From contig CM065186.1 in NCBI GenBank assembly GCA_033026295.1, positions 19,565,672 to 19,629,671 on the forward strand: a stretch of DNA of 64,000 bases. Direction: 5' to 3'. This DNA comes from Channa striata. Its lineage: Eukaryota; Chordata; Actinopteri; Anabantiformes; Channidae. Under the pieces are notes generated by a model. The model worked only from the letters and a program-made list of their open reading frames with translations, was not told the origin of the DNA and did not search any database. A program made the translations under genes and the position numbers. This document shows positions 1 through 10,461 of this stretch, piece after piece. The first letter of the stretch is position 1. Each line of letters opens with the position of its first letter.

Positions 1-989
1 TTGGTCACTGCTTTGTGCAATCGTGGAGCAATGAATTGCAGCTTTGGGTGAAAACAGAGGTGAAATACAAGAGCCAAAAAAAATGACTGACCAACAGCCT
101 CCATGCAACAAATAAGAAATGATTTATGTCTACGAGAATCTCTGGCTGAGGAACAGATTATAGCAGGCCTGAATTAACTGCAAAGCTGTTTTCTGGCCAC
201 ACACACGCTCACTGTTTTACACACATACAATTACTTTGCTATTCTATGCTCTCTTTCAAAGTGGTACACAGAAAGTATTTCAGAAGCGTCAGGCTTGGCT
301 GGTTTCCATTCGATTTCCCCTGCGGGTCATTCATCGGCCTAGGGACGTGGCAAGCCGGAGCACCCAGCCCCGAGGTGATTAACGGAAGAAAGATGGCTGC
401 AGTTCGCGGCGTAAATCCAAAGGCATTTCAGGTGGAACACGGGTGCTTGTCTAGCAGTGAGGAATGGGGGAAGGCTTCACCCAACCTAGCACTGAACACC
501 GCTCTCGATCTCGTCCCTTACTCCACTCTCAGCTAACGTCTCAAAACAAAGGAAAGCCACGACAAAAAAAAAAAAAAAAACTGGTGAAAGGAAGATGAAG
601 AAAATTTTCTTTTAAGGAAACTACATAATGAAAAGGAGTGAAGTACAGAAAGCTACACCCCGAGAAATCACTCAAGAATGACCGAGACTGAGAGAGCTAG
701 AGTAGAAACCTGTGCGCCCTGGGGTGATATTAGTGAACCACATCTGTTGAACATCTGGCGTGAGGAACTAAACACCTCAAGCAGCCTGCTCAGGAAAGCT
801 TAAATTTAGCAGCCATGCACTCACAGAGGGCAACGCGAGTCTCCGTCCTGCTGAGACTGATGGAGATGACGGTGCAGTAAACTCTGCACCAACATGTTCC
901 ACTCCATTCCGGGATTTACCCTCCAAACACTAGTGAAGCACACTGACAGTTGTCTTGGATGCAGCTACAGCACGGTTTCCAACAACGAT
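1..989. other. Non-coding stretch with a GC-richer patch
   Basis: No gene is recognised here. Positions 280-540 are clearly richer in C and G than the flanks, with several CpGs and an AAGATGGC word (the YY1-type motif often seen near vertebrate starts), but no convincing splice pair was found. It could be a conserved non-coding block or an exon of the putative minus-strand gene. An A homopolymer of about 18 bases lies near 565-581. Confidence 0.4.
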
Positions 990-1052
990 TGGATGCTGTG
1001 GAAATGTAAACAAAAGCAGAATGCAGTGATTTGCAAATCATTAGAAACCTGC
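990..1052 (+). repeat. Fossil of a dispersed repeat (partner at 60.5 kb)
   Basis: This segment resembles 60488-60560. Both carry GGATG, then an A-rich linker, then a GAATGC or GAAATGC word followed by GATTTGCAAATCATT (one extra T in the partner). The word combination is familiar to me from an abundant fish and amphibian DNA-transposon family, but I cannot name the family safely. Only one end appears to be preserved. Confidence 0.4.
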
Positions 1053-4000
1053 CGTGCTGTGAAAAAATATTGGACCTCCTCCGGATTCCTTCTCTTTTTC
1101 TGTGTATTTCTTACTCAACTGTTTCAGATCTTCAAACTAAACATGAGCAAACACAAAAATCATGTTTTAACGGATAATTGTATTTATTGATGTTGACTTT
1201 GTGCTATTTTCAGTCAAATGTAGGTTTGTTTGAAATGCTAAAGAGCATGACAACTACCCGACTCTACACATTTCAGGCATACAACCCACGGCGCTGCCTC
1301 CCACAGTGTTTGGTACGAACGCTGCCCTGCCGAAGCACCTATTCCTTAAATCCTTAATGGGTTTGTTTTAATAATTCCCTGGACTGGTCTTTCTCTGCTC
1401 AAACGGACTGTTACGTGAGATAATTTATCTGCAGGAATTAAATCGCAGTCAGGTTGAAGGTTTAATTGTATTGCTGAAACCAGTTAATTTGACTTAACAG
1501 TGTAATGAGTCCTCTTAGGTGATTGTACAGTGGCTGCAGTCACTTACAATTTGTCAGATCACTTATGTAAACTCCATTAGACAATCAAGCTGCCCAAAGC
1601 AATATTTTTTTGCAATTAAAACCTGAACAATGTGATTGATTTTTAATCCACAAACCGTCGAAGCACCTGTCAGGCTTTGCTGTTTCTGTCCACATGTTCC
1701 TAAGGTAGGGACAGAGGGAAGGGATGACAGGGAGCGACAAGTCCTTGATAACTGGAGCGTGATTGTGTTAAAGGAAAAGCCAAAGTTGCTTTTCAAACTT
1801 CAAGCGCATTAATTAGTGCAGTTGCTGGTCTCACGTCTGTCTCAGCTTCAGCTGTCTGTTCCACTACACAGGTGGGCCTTTTTTTCCTTTTGTCACCAGC
1901 TTAACTGTTTTTTGTTCTGTGAGGACCTCCAACACGTCTGTATCCCCAGGGAGCAGTTGCATGTGCAACTCATTGCTGAACAGCCACTTTTTATTAATCA
2001 GGGCAACAGTGTGGCTGGTGTTCTGGTTTGTTGGTCACCTTGACTCAATTAAAATATCCAGTGTGGCTGCCACGCAAGGTGCTGGAGCACTGTGGGGTTC
2101 AGCGTCTCGTCGAAGGACACTTTAACGGATCAATCTGCCCACCCTGAAACAGCAATTCACCTCCTGAGTCGCCTTTAACACACATGTTTGTCGTCAATGA
2201 GGGGGGCAGGTTCAAAATGTCCATCTGTGCAAAAAACGTAAACATCATAAAGTGTTATGAATGTTATATATTACAAAATCATAACCTTTTCTTTTTACCT
2301 TCCCTTTGCTAATAATTCAACAAGGAGCGAAAACAGGAAACTTTGGGAGATATTCACCAGATATGATGAGCAGCCACTGCTGAATCCTCATATTAGCTTC
2401 AGATAGACACTTGAACACAGAACGAGGACGGCAGACTGTGGATCTACAACTCTTGGATTGTCCATTGCTTAATGGGGAGGATCTAACCATGATCAGCTTA
2501 CGTCATGAAATTCCATCTTCAGTGGTTATACACCCGACTGTTTTAACACAGACTTCTTAACATTTTCAGTTATCCAACCAAATTGTATCTACTTGATGGA
2601 TTCACACAAAATATGGTACAGGCGTTCTAAATTGCCAGATAATGTCTCCTAATGGGCGTGTACTCTGGCCTGTTGTTCAATTTATTTGGCACTGACAATA
2701 ACATTTTCACTTATCAAGTACTTTGACAAGTACTAGATAGACAGCCATGAAATGTGGTACTGAAATTAAAATTCATAATAAACATCTATAAATCGCACAT
2801 TGTACATATTGTAGTTCTTTCTGCTTCCACTCACGTCTCACCCACACATCTGCTATCCTCTAAATCTGCTACAGTCACAACCTAAATACTGCTGATACCA
2901 GTTACTGAAGGTCTTGGTACAGCTCCAGATGTTACAGCGCCCTTTAATCGCTGTTCTGTGCTATCAACGCCGCAGATATCAGCCAGTAGGTAGCAGCTAG
3001 TGAGCGGTAGGTCTATATCGTTAGGGGCTGCAACGCTTATGGCAATGTTTAGGCGCAGGCATGAGAATGGAAAGATTGTGTTTGACCTGGTTTGGGTTCA
3101 AATACATTTGTTATAATACCTACACTGACATCTGCTTGGCAAAAGGAAATTAATTGGTTTGTCACTCGGTAAGAGGAATTTCAGTGTCACTTTGATTTAA
3201 AGTCACATACCTTTTCTGAATCTAGCTCTATCTGCAACCTTTAAATACCATTTGGTAATAGCAACATTGGCTTATAAATCTGAAGCTAGATTCCCGGTGG
3301 TTCAGCAAACGAAGCCCATCCCTTGACTGCAAATGACACGCATCACAGATATGCACCTCTGTGATTCTCCTGATGACTGATGTTTTTGTGCTACTTGTAA
3401 CAAGAAATGGACCTTAAGCAAGTTAAACTATAATTTATTATGGCAAAATCCTTCCTGCTAATCTCACAGTGGGTCAGCAGGAGAATGACACACGTATAAA
3501 ACATGATGTCAAACAAGACAGTTTGAGAAGGAGAAAGCAGCGATGAGCAAAATAGCCTAATGCACACCAGAGATCTAAGATAGACAGAGGAAGAGGTCAC
3601 TAGAGATTAAGAAAGGCAAGAGGGCATTGCTGTTTAAACCACCTCCCCCTGGAACTAAGACAAATTGGGCTACACGCTTGTCTCTGTGGCCCCCAAGTCC
3701 CTATCACTCTCTGAGGAGGAAGCCAGCGTCTCCCAAGCATTAAAGTGGAAAAACCAATGCCACTGCAAGAATTTAATGAGGAGGGCTCTGCACTGTTCTC
3801 CGCTCACTGTGTGACACAACACTTCTTGGCATGTAGTGATTTTCTCTCCTTCTCTCTTCTTTATTCACTCCCTTTATTCCCACTGCTTTCCTCCTGTGCC
3901 TAGGAATGGAGTGGATATCTAAGCTAGAAACCAGCCCAGGTGCACTCTCTGTCAGGATGCAAGAATACCATGGGGAAGGCTGTGGCTGTGTTGGTGGAGG

Positions 4001-4699
4001 ATGTTGTCCACAAACCACAGGATCAGTGGTTTAATTCTGGGTCCTCCTGGCCATGTGTTAAAGTCTTCTTGAACTGAAGAAACTGAACCCCCAAGCTGCA
4101 GTGCCTTCAATAGCAGCTGTCTTTTTTCCCATTGACATCAATAAAGTATAAAGCAATGGATAACCATGCTTCCCTATGGGCATTGGGTTGTTTCTATGAC
4201 TTGACGAGACACGTCCACATTCTGAAATCCTTGTTGACCTTACACAGATTTGCCTGACATTGTAAATGGTTGGATGTGTCCAGCACAAAGACGGATCAGG
4301 GATGTGTTTAAAAAAGCTCAGTCAAAAGGCTCGAAGCAGGGGAAGCTGCCAGCCCAGCCCAGTCAATCTAAACCTTAGAGAGCAGCTACTATCAGTTATT
4401 AGTGTTATTGTTTTCTGGATAAATTATTTACTGGGGTTGTGAATTTAACGTGTGTGACATAAAACACATGTATACTTCACTGGATTCGCAGTAAAGTAGA
4501 GAAAATGCAGACAGTGTTTCAGAGTGATGTTGAATGTGCTCTGGCATTAAACGTATGAATAACAGAATGGTCAGAGTTAAACTTTTGGAAACTGTTTGAA
4601 TTCTGTGGGTCTGGTGTTGTTGGGGTTCTTTTGTTTCCCCCAAAAATGAGCTTTCACACATCTCCTGTGGTTTGATAGTCACACACTCAGTGTTATTGG
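1053..4699. other. Non-coding, nothing recognised
   Basis: AT-rich sequence with only short open frames and no recognised repeat or exon. If the minus-strand gene model is right, this is intronic or contains exons I could not see. Confidence 0.4.
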
Positions 4700-5453
4700 T
4701 GCAGGAAATCATTAAGAAAAAAGAGACTGGAGGACACAGGAACAGAATTTTCCTATTAAATAAGCCAAGCCAAATTAAAGAAGCCAAGTTTATTAAACAA
4801 TTAAATGATGGAAGTGGAGTGCTACTGGTCAGGGCTGAAGGGAACCACGGAAGGGTGAGAGGTCGCTGTGTAGATGATGGGAAGGAGGAGGCGATCTTGG
4901 GAAGGAGATGAATCGGCCAGGAGCCGGTGAGGTTAATGGCGGGGAGGGCGAAGGAGGAAAAGCAACACAAACTGCAAAGTAACAAATTAGAAAAAAAAAG
5001 TGCCAACAAAAACGGCTAGCCGAGGAAAGGACGTGCAGGGAAACCCTCGTGATGCCGGTTGGCGAGGCGTACAACAAAACTTGAGGGAACAACACAAAAT
5101 CTCCTGGGGATTCAAAGCCCTCTAAAATAAAAACCCGTGAACAAAAATCACAAAAACCCACAAAACCCCCAGAAATCATCTCACAGATAACTTCTTAGGA
5201 AACAAAAAGGCAGCAAGGGACTAAAGCGCCAGAAAAACAGAAAACTTACAAAACGAGAACGATGTGGTCAGCGAAATGTACGAAGTTGATTCGGTGAGAA
5301 GAACCAGGTGGGTGGGGCTTAAAACAGGGAGACAACAGGTGGCCTCAGTTAGGTTGATTCGGAGCAACGGGAAGGAGCAGAGTATGACCGAAAAGGTGGA
5401 AAAGAATAAACAACGGTAACCAGGGCAACAGTGGTCGAAGTGGACTCGTGACA
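4700..5453 (-). mobile_element. LTR-like repeat, probable solo LTR, reverse orientation
   Basis: Read on the minus strand, the segment starts TGTCACGAGTCC at 5453, has a TATA-like TTTTAAGCCCC near 5320, and has a polyadenylation-like AATAAA near 4790, the order expected of an LTR. Its T- and C-rich minus strand resembles the better-bounded solo LTR at 21367-21882. I could not find a matching target-site duplication, and the left border is approximate. No gag, pol or primer-binding site is adjacent. Open frames of up to 193 codons here look like low-complexity shadows. Confidence 0.4.
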
Positions 5454-6261
5454 GTGTGGTTTAAAGTGTCGCCTGTTTTGGCCAGTGCTACTGGTTTCCA
5501 ACAGCCAGATTCTTCAACAGTCTTGTTATTGGTTTCAGGCAGTTAGAGTTAGTAAAGGTCTTTGTTTCCGATTTGATCCTATTGTTTGTTGCTCTGGGCT
5601 TGGGTCAGGCTGTGTTCTAGTGCTCATTTTTAGTTTCACTTTTTCACTTTTTTGATTCGATATGAAAGTATTTACATGAATTACAGATTCTCTACCCAGA
5701 CTCTGGCTTTGGGAGCAGGGAGGGAACAGTCTTTGTACCTTGTCTGTTGCACTCCTTACCCCCAGACAACAACTACTGATCAATGTCCATCTCGCTGGGC
5801 TTAAGATCACACAGTGACTTTAAATAAATGACAGCTGAGAAATGGAGCTGTGAAGAAGGCTTGTGCTCCCTCTGCAAATATTTGATCGATGTACAAATCA
5901 CAAGCAGCAATAAGAGTGGAGAGCAGGCATCCACTCTTGTTCGAGAGCTGCTTACATGCGATTGAGTAATAGGAGGAGGGAGGGGAGCCAACAATTAAAA
6001 AATTATTTTAGCAAAGTAGGAGGCAGGGGAGCTTGAAGGCGGGTTTTTAAGACAAAAAATATGTCCGCGGTAAACATGTATGCAAGTCCTAGTTATACAC
6101 CAATCATTCACTGCTGAGGGGAAGAGCTGCTACTGTGGCTGCAAATGAAGCTAAGTAATGAATAATACAAAGAAATGCAATGACAGCAGAAAGACACAAG
6201 CAGATAGAGCCAGACATGTCTTGAGCAGATCCAGAGGCTTGTTTCACTGCCAATTAGGGCA
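5454..6261. other. Non-coding, nothing recognised
   Basis: No supported gene, RNA or repeat was seen in this stretch. Confidence 0.4.
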
Positions 6262-6460
6262 TATTTTAATGGATCAGTATAAAACAAAGCCAATCAAAAT
6301 CCAATCATTGCTTTACTGAACTCTCATTGTGTTGTGTTCATCTCAACCTGCCGCGTTTGCAGCTGCTCTCCTTCACAGCCGGGCTCCACAGCACAGCGCT
6401 CTGCTGCATAGGAGAGTGAAAATTACACTGTGTGAAAATAAAAACTCATTTGGGCACGTT
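6262..6460 (+). repeat. Dispersed repeat, copy A (partner at 38.7 kb)
   Basis: This stretch aligns by eye with 38718-38860 in the same orientation. Shared words include GGATCAG, AAAGCCA followed by TCAAAATC, GCAGCTGCTCT, GGGCT with ACAGC, CTGCTGCATA and TGTGTG with AAAATAA. Copy A has an extra segment of about 50 bases (near 6300-6350) that the partner lacks. It carries no coding potential, and the family is not one I can name. Confidence 0.5.
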
Positions 6461-7883
6461 GGAGCTTATACACCGGGGTCAGCTGCGGTGCTTTTTCGAA
6501 TTTGCAAGTGGAAGTGCACAAAACCGTTCCTAACAGTTTTACTGCTGCACTCACTGCTTCCAATGGCACCAGTTCTTCTCAGCTGTCACTAATAATAATG
6601 TAGTCAGTGATAGATATTCTACGAGAGAAGAGGGTCCACTGTAAAACCAATGTGGAACCTCATTGAACTCAGTGACACTGCATTTCCAGAAAACCTCGCA
6701 GAGTAATACATCTTAGGTTTCCTTGCACTATCCACTGCTGATCAGGTGTGTTCCTGCAATCGGAAACTGGAAGATAACGGCCGTGCAGGGGTAGTACTGC
6801 AGATCTCAAGACCTGCAGTCCTGACTGTGCCACCTCAAGTTTGAGGCCGCTGCTGTAGAGCATCATTATGTCACTTTCTCCCATTTTTGCTTTATTGGTA
6901 TCATTATCTAAGCGTATAAGCTTAACAGTTTTGAACCAGGACCTTCAGTGTTTGGATGAAGAAGCTCTTGAATGACACGGTGTGTCAGATAAATCATCCG
7001 TAAGACCTTGTGAGGCCGTTAGTGTTTTATGGTCTATGGTCTTGCTAGAGAAGGGGATTGTTCTTTTAAACATGAAGTAATATTACTTTATTGTTTGAAG
7101 ACATGTTCGTGATAGATTTAATGTGTCCACAACTTTACGTGTCTGCTTTATAATGTAGGCTTTGCGGTACCAATGTGTTGTCTCTAAGCCTGAGCTGAGG
7201 CTGGAGTCTTTCCCTTGACACTGTACATTCTCCATGTACAATGGATTATCTGTTTTTCCGCGTTTAAATTTTGTTGTTTGTCTGCGCTGGCTTAAAATGT
7301 GTGTTTGCTTGTGTTGCTGTTTTACTGCTCTTCCAGCAGTCACATCTTGCAATTAACCTGCTGAGTAAAAGATGATTATCGCTGATGGAAATGTTGGCCA
7401 AAGATGCTAAAACAAGACCCAGGCTGTAAATAGCCAGAGTTTCGACTCTGCTCAGTCTGTGTTTAAGGCCATTTGTCTTCATAAAACGATAATATCATAT
7501 TTATTCCCTCATTAACAGCCAAGGAGGGGATTTTAAAAAGTGTCCTTATGTGTCCTCAACACTTTGCATCCTGATGTCGACTTTGAGATTCATTGTGAAT
7601 CTTAATATTCATCACCTAAATCATTAGTGATTTTTACTGCAAGTGCTACTCTGCGAACAATTGTAAAATACGTTTCATTCTTGGGTGTGTGCGTGTATAT
7701 ACAGCATATGTACACACACTTTTTGAAAATTTTTTGCTTGAGAAATGGCCATCAGTTTAGGCTACAGCTTTATTGTGTTCAGAATAATAATCTGTGGTTA
7801 CAGAAGCATGTTACTGTGACCAGAGATGGGAGAAACCCAGAGCGGGGGGGCATCTACGAGAATGAAATACTGCTGTATGAATC
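6461..7883. other. Non-coding, nothing recognised
   Basis: No supported gene or repeat was found. An imperfect palindrome, ACTGCAGATCT with AGACCTGCAGT, sits near 6795-6820. Confidence 0.4.
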
Positions 7884-8330
7884 AGAAAGAAAGAAATAGA
7901 AATGATGTGGGAATAAAAGAAGGAAATAAGGGAAGAGTGGGAACAATGAATAGAATATAAATATTCAAAGGATTACATGAAAAAAAGATAAAATGCATGA
8001 CAAGGAATGAAAGAAAGTGCAGAAAGCAAAAGAAAGGCTTTCAGAAATGAAAAGGAGCAAATGAATAAGACAAAAGAAGGAAGTGAAGACAGTGGAAGGA
8101 CTGTAAAAGAAGGGAATGAACAGACAAAAGGGGGGGGATGAGGGAAAGGAAGGAAGGAGCTAATTAAGAGCAGATGTAAGCAAAAAAAAACTGATCAAAT
8201 AAAAAGGAGGGGAGGTGTTTAGTCAGAGCAGAGGAACAATTAACAAAGCCAGGGACAAATGTTTAAATGGAAATCAATAGGAGGAGAAAAAGACAAAAGT
8301 TAATGGGAAAGGAAGACGAAGTGAGTGAAA
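7884..8330 (+). repeat. Long purine-rich tract
   Basis: For about 450 bases the plus strand is strongly biased to A and G, made of degenerate GAAA, GGAA and AAAAG units, including an 8-base G run near 8130. No exact repeat unit is maintained. Such polypurine tracts are low-complexity sequence and can in principle adopt triplex structure; no gene overlaps it. Confidence 0.7.
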
Positions 8331-10382
8331 AGTGTTAAGTTAAACATCGGGATGGTTGTCTGAGTGACACTCCAAACATCATAGTACGACGGTGACATTT
8401 CTTTCACCTTTCTAAAGGAGAAAGCAGCTGCTTCCATTCTACTGTCAGCGGAGATGACTGATGGAAGTCGAGTGAAGTGCATTTCACCATTCAAAATGAG
8501 AAAGTGTTCTGGGAAATGGCAGGAACACCCATCTACACCTTTCACCGCAGTATCGGAGAGCTGTCACAGCACTGGAGTGAATGGCCACCTATCGTGCCCG
8601 ACAAAAGAACACAAAGTGTCTGGAAGTCCTGACATGTGCCAAGATGTCGGAAGCAGGCGTGGGGGCGGGGTGGGAGGGGGCTTACTGTGGCGAGAAGAAC
8701 CACCACCTGGCAACCACCAGCCACCTCGCTGTCAGGAATATGCCATCAGATTGCATCTAAGAAATTCCAAAACAATTGGCAATGTGGCAAGCTTCAATCT
8801 AAGAGGGGTATTGCGGCTCAAACTCTTTCTTCAGCTTTGGCCGTGTCCATTTGTTTTCCCATATCATCTCCTGCTGCCCTCACCTCAAAGTGTTTGTTTG
8901 GTGTCAGCGGCGGTTAGGCTCGTCAGCCTCCACGCTGGCCGACAGCCTGTCAGTCTAAGCTCTTTTTAACGCTCAGCAGCCCTGCACGGTGACACACAGG
9001 CTCCCTCTGGCATCGCGCTTAGCAAAAAGGGAAAGGGAAAGGGCTCGGCTACACACACCTCTCTGCTCTTATCAGCATCTCGTGCTGTCTCTGCGTCTCG
9101 CTCTTTTCCTTTGTTTTTCCCCCGCTCTGTGTTGTGCCGCCTCCTGCACGCAACCACAGACCTGACAGGGTTCGCAGCATTTATTGGTTTGCCAAGTGGG
9201 AATAAAGACGGAACCATAGGAGTGTATGGAGCTTTTTTCCTATTATTTAAATTTTAAACCAGAAGTACCCTCTGTTCTTGTTTGTCTGTGGGGGTGTGTA
9301 ACATTTATTTTAATCCATTGCCAAAATGTATTATTTTGATATAACCTATAAATGATTACTGGTACATACCAAAAGAAGAACCTGATCTTTTGTGTTGGTG
9401 AAGACCAAGAAAGAGCTGAGGAGAGTCAAAGTTGCCGCATTAATTGCATAATTTGTGGTTGATATTTCTACTCTGGGGTTCTACAGTTTTAGATAATGTC
9501 ATAATTCAAAAGAACTGCTTATTTGTTTTATAATGGGCCTACATGTATGCAGTACAGGGCCTGTTTTAACGCCTGTCTCTTTAAGGTCCCCCATGTTCTG
9601 ATTGGCCAGCAGGTGGGTACATCTGTGCATGTTTGAGACTGATGATGTTCATACGTACGACTGTTAAGAATGTTTTGTGAGGCTCCAGAGAAAATCTCTG
9701 GGAGCTTCTGAAAAGTTTTCTGACAGAGTCAAAAGAGCACACAGAAACGTGAAATGATTTTTTTTCTAAAGACATTACGCAAGTAAGCACGTTGGTGTAG
9801 TTTGTTATCAGGAATCATAAATAGTATGGTCTCTTTAAGCATTTACCCTATCAATCTATGAAATATGACATTTGAAAATTGTTTTTATATTAAAAACCCT
9901 AAAACCAGATCTCATGTGTGCCCGCATTTTTAATGCTTGACAAGTTTCAGCACTCTTTGTTATAAACACATTTAGCTGGGAACCAAAAGCGTTTAGCAAT
10001 TTGTTATCCGGTACTTTTTGTCTTGCTGAGGGAAACTTCAAACTCATTGATGGGTACAAATCCCTCACACAAGCCGAGTAGTGTGTTCTGCTACAGTTTC
10101 TCTATAAAGACAATGCAACTGGAGCTAGAGTGGAATAAAATTGCTTCAAAGTATGTTTGATGCTGGATCTACGTTTTTTCCAAGAGCCTTAGTCAGACAT
10201 ACGAATGAAATGTCTTCTTTAGAAGCACAACAGCGATAATGTCAGGGGAAAGCAGAACATATGGCAGCTAACATGAAACTCCGCCGGAAGCAAACAAGAC
10301 TTAGCGCAGCAGAATGAACAGTGGGGAAAGTGGGAAAAGGGGAGAAGGGGGATCGATGGCGCTGTTTCGAAGAAGCTGTCAC
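8331..10382. other. Non-coding, nothing recognised
   Basis: Positions 8450-9220 are somewhat GC-richer than average and contain several CpGs, but the splice signals considered there were weak. The remainder is AT-rich and unassigned. Confidence 0.4.
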
Positions 10383-10461
10383 CAGGCCTCGCCGAGCAAA
10401 AATTTGAGAAGCCCGTCCAGAAAATGACAGGGTACCTGCCTCACCTCATCTCTATAGGATA
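10383..10461 (-). CDS. Candidate internal exon of an unidentified minus-strand gene
   Basis: Read on the minus strand, a long pyrimidine tract ends TTTTCTGCAG exactly before 10461, which is a strong acceptor. The exon would end at 10383 with a weaker donor, G|GTGACA. It is 79 bases long. Entered in the phase left by the signal-peptide exon at 15741-15831 (one base carried over), it stays open for 25 codons after the junction residue. The peptide includes SYRDEVRQVPCHFL and then LLKFLLGE. Alternative closer donors (GTGAGG or GTACCC) would give a 17- or 26-base microexon. I recognise no family. The acceptor is the best evidence, while the donor and the coding status are inference. Confidence 0.3.

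Noticed and set aside
4428..5009. 193-codon minus-strand open frame
   Set aside because: Low-complexity Leu/Ser/Pro-rich translation overlapping the end of the LTR-like block. No motif, no splice context.
8683..8732. Possible minus-strand exon with donor CACA|GTAAGC
   Set aside because: Acceptor tract is poor and the peptide is low-complexity Val/Leu/Gly.
8454..8969. 171-codon plus-strand frame
   Set aside because: No recognisable domain and overlapping frames on both strands of similar length. Composition rather than coding seems the cause.
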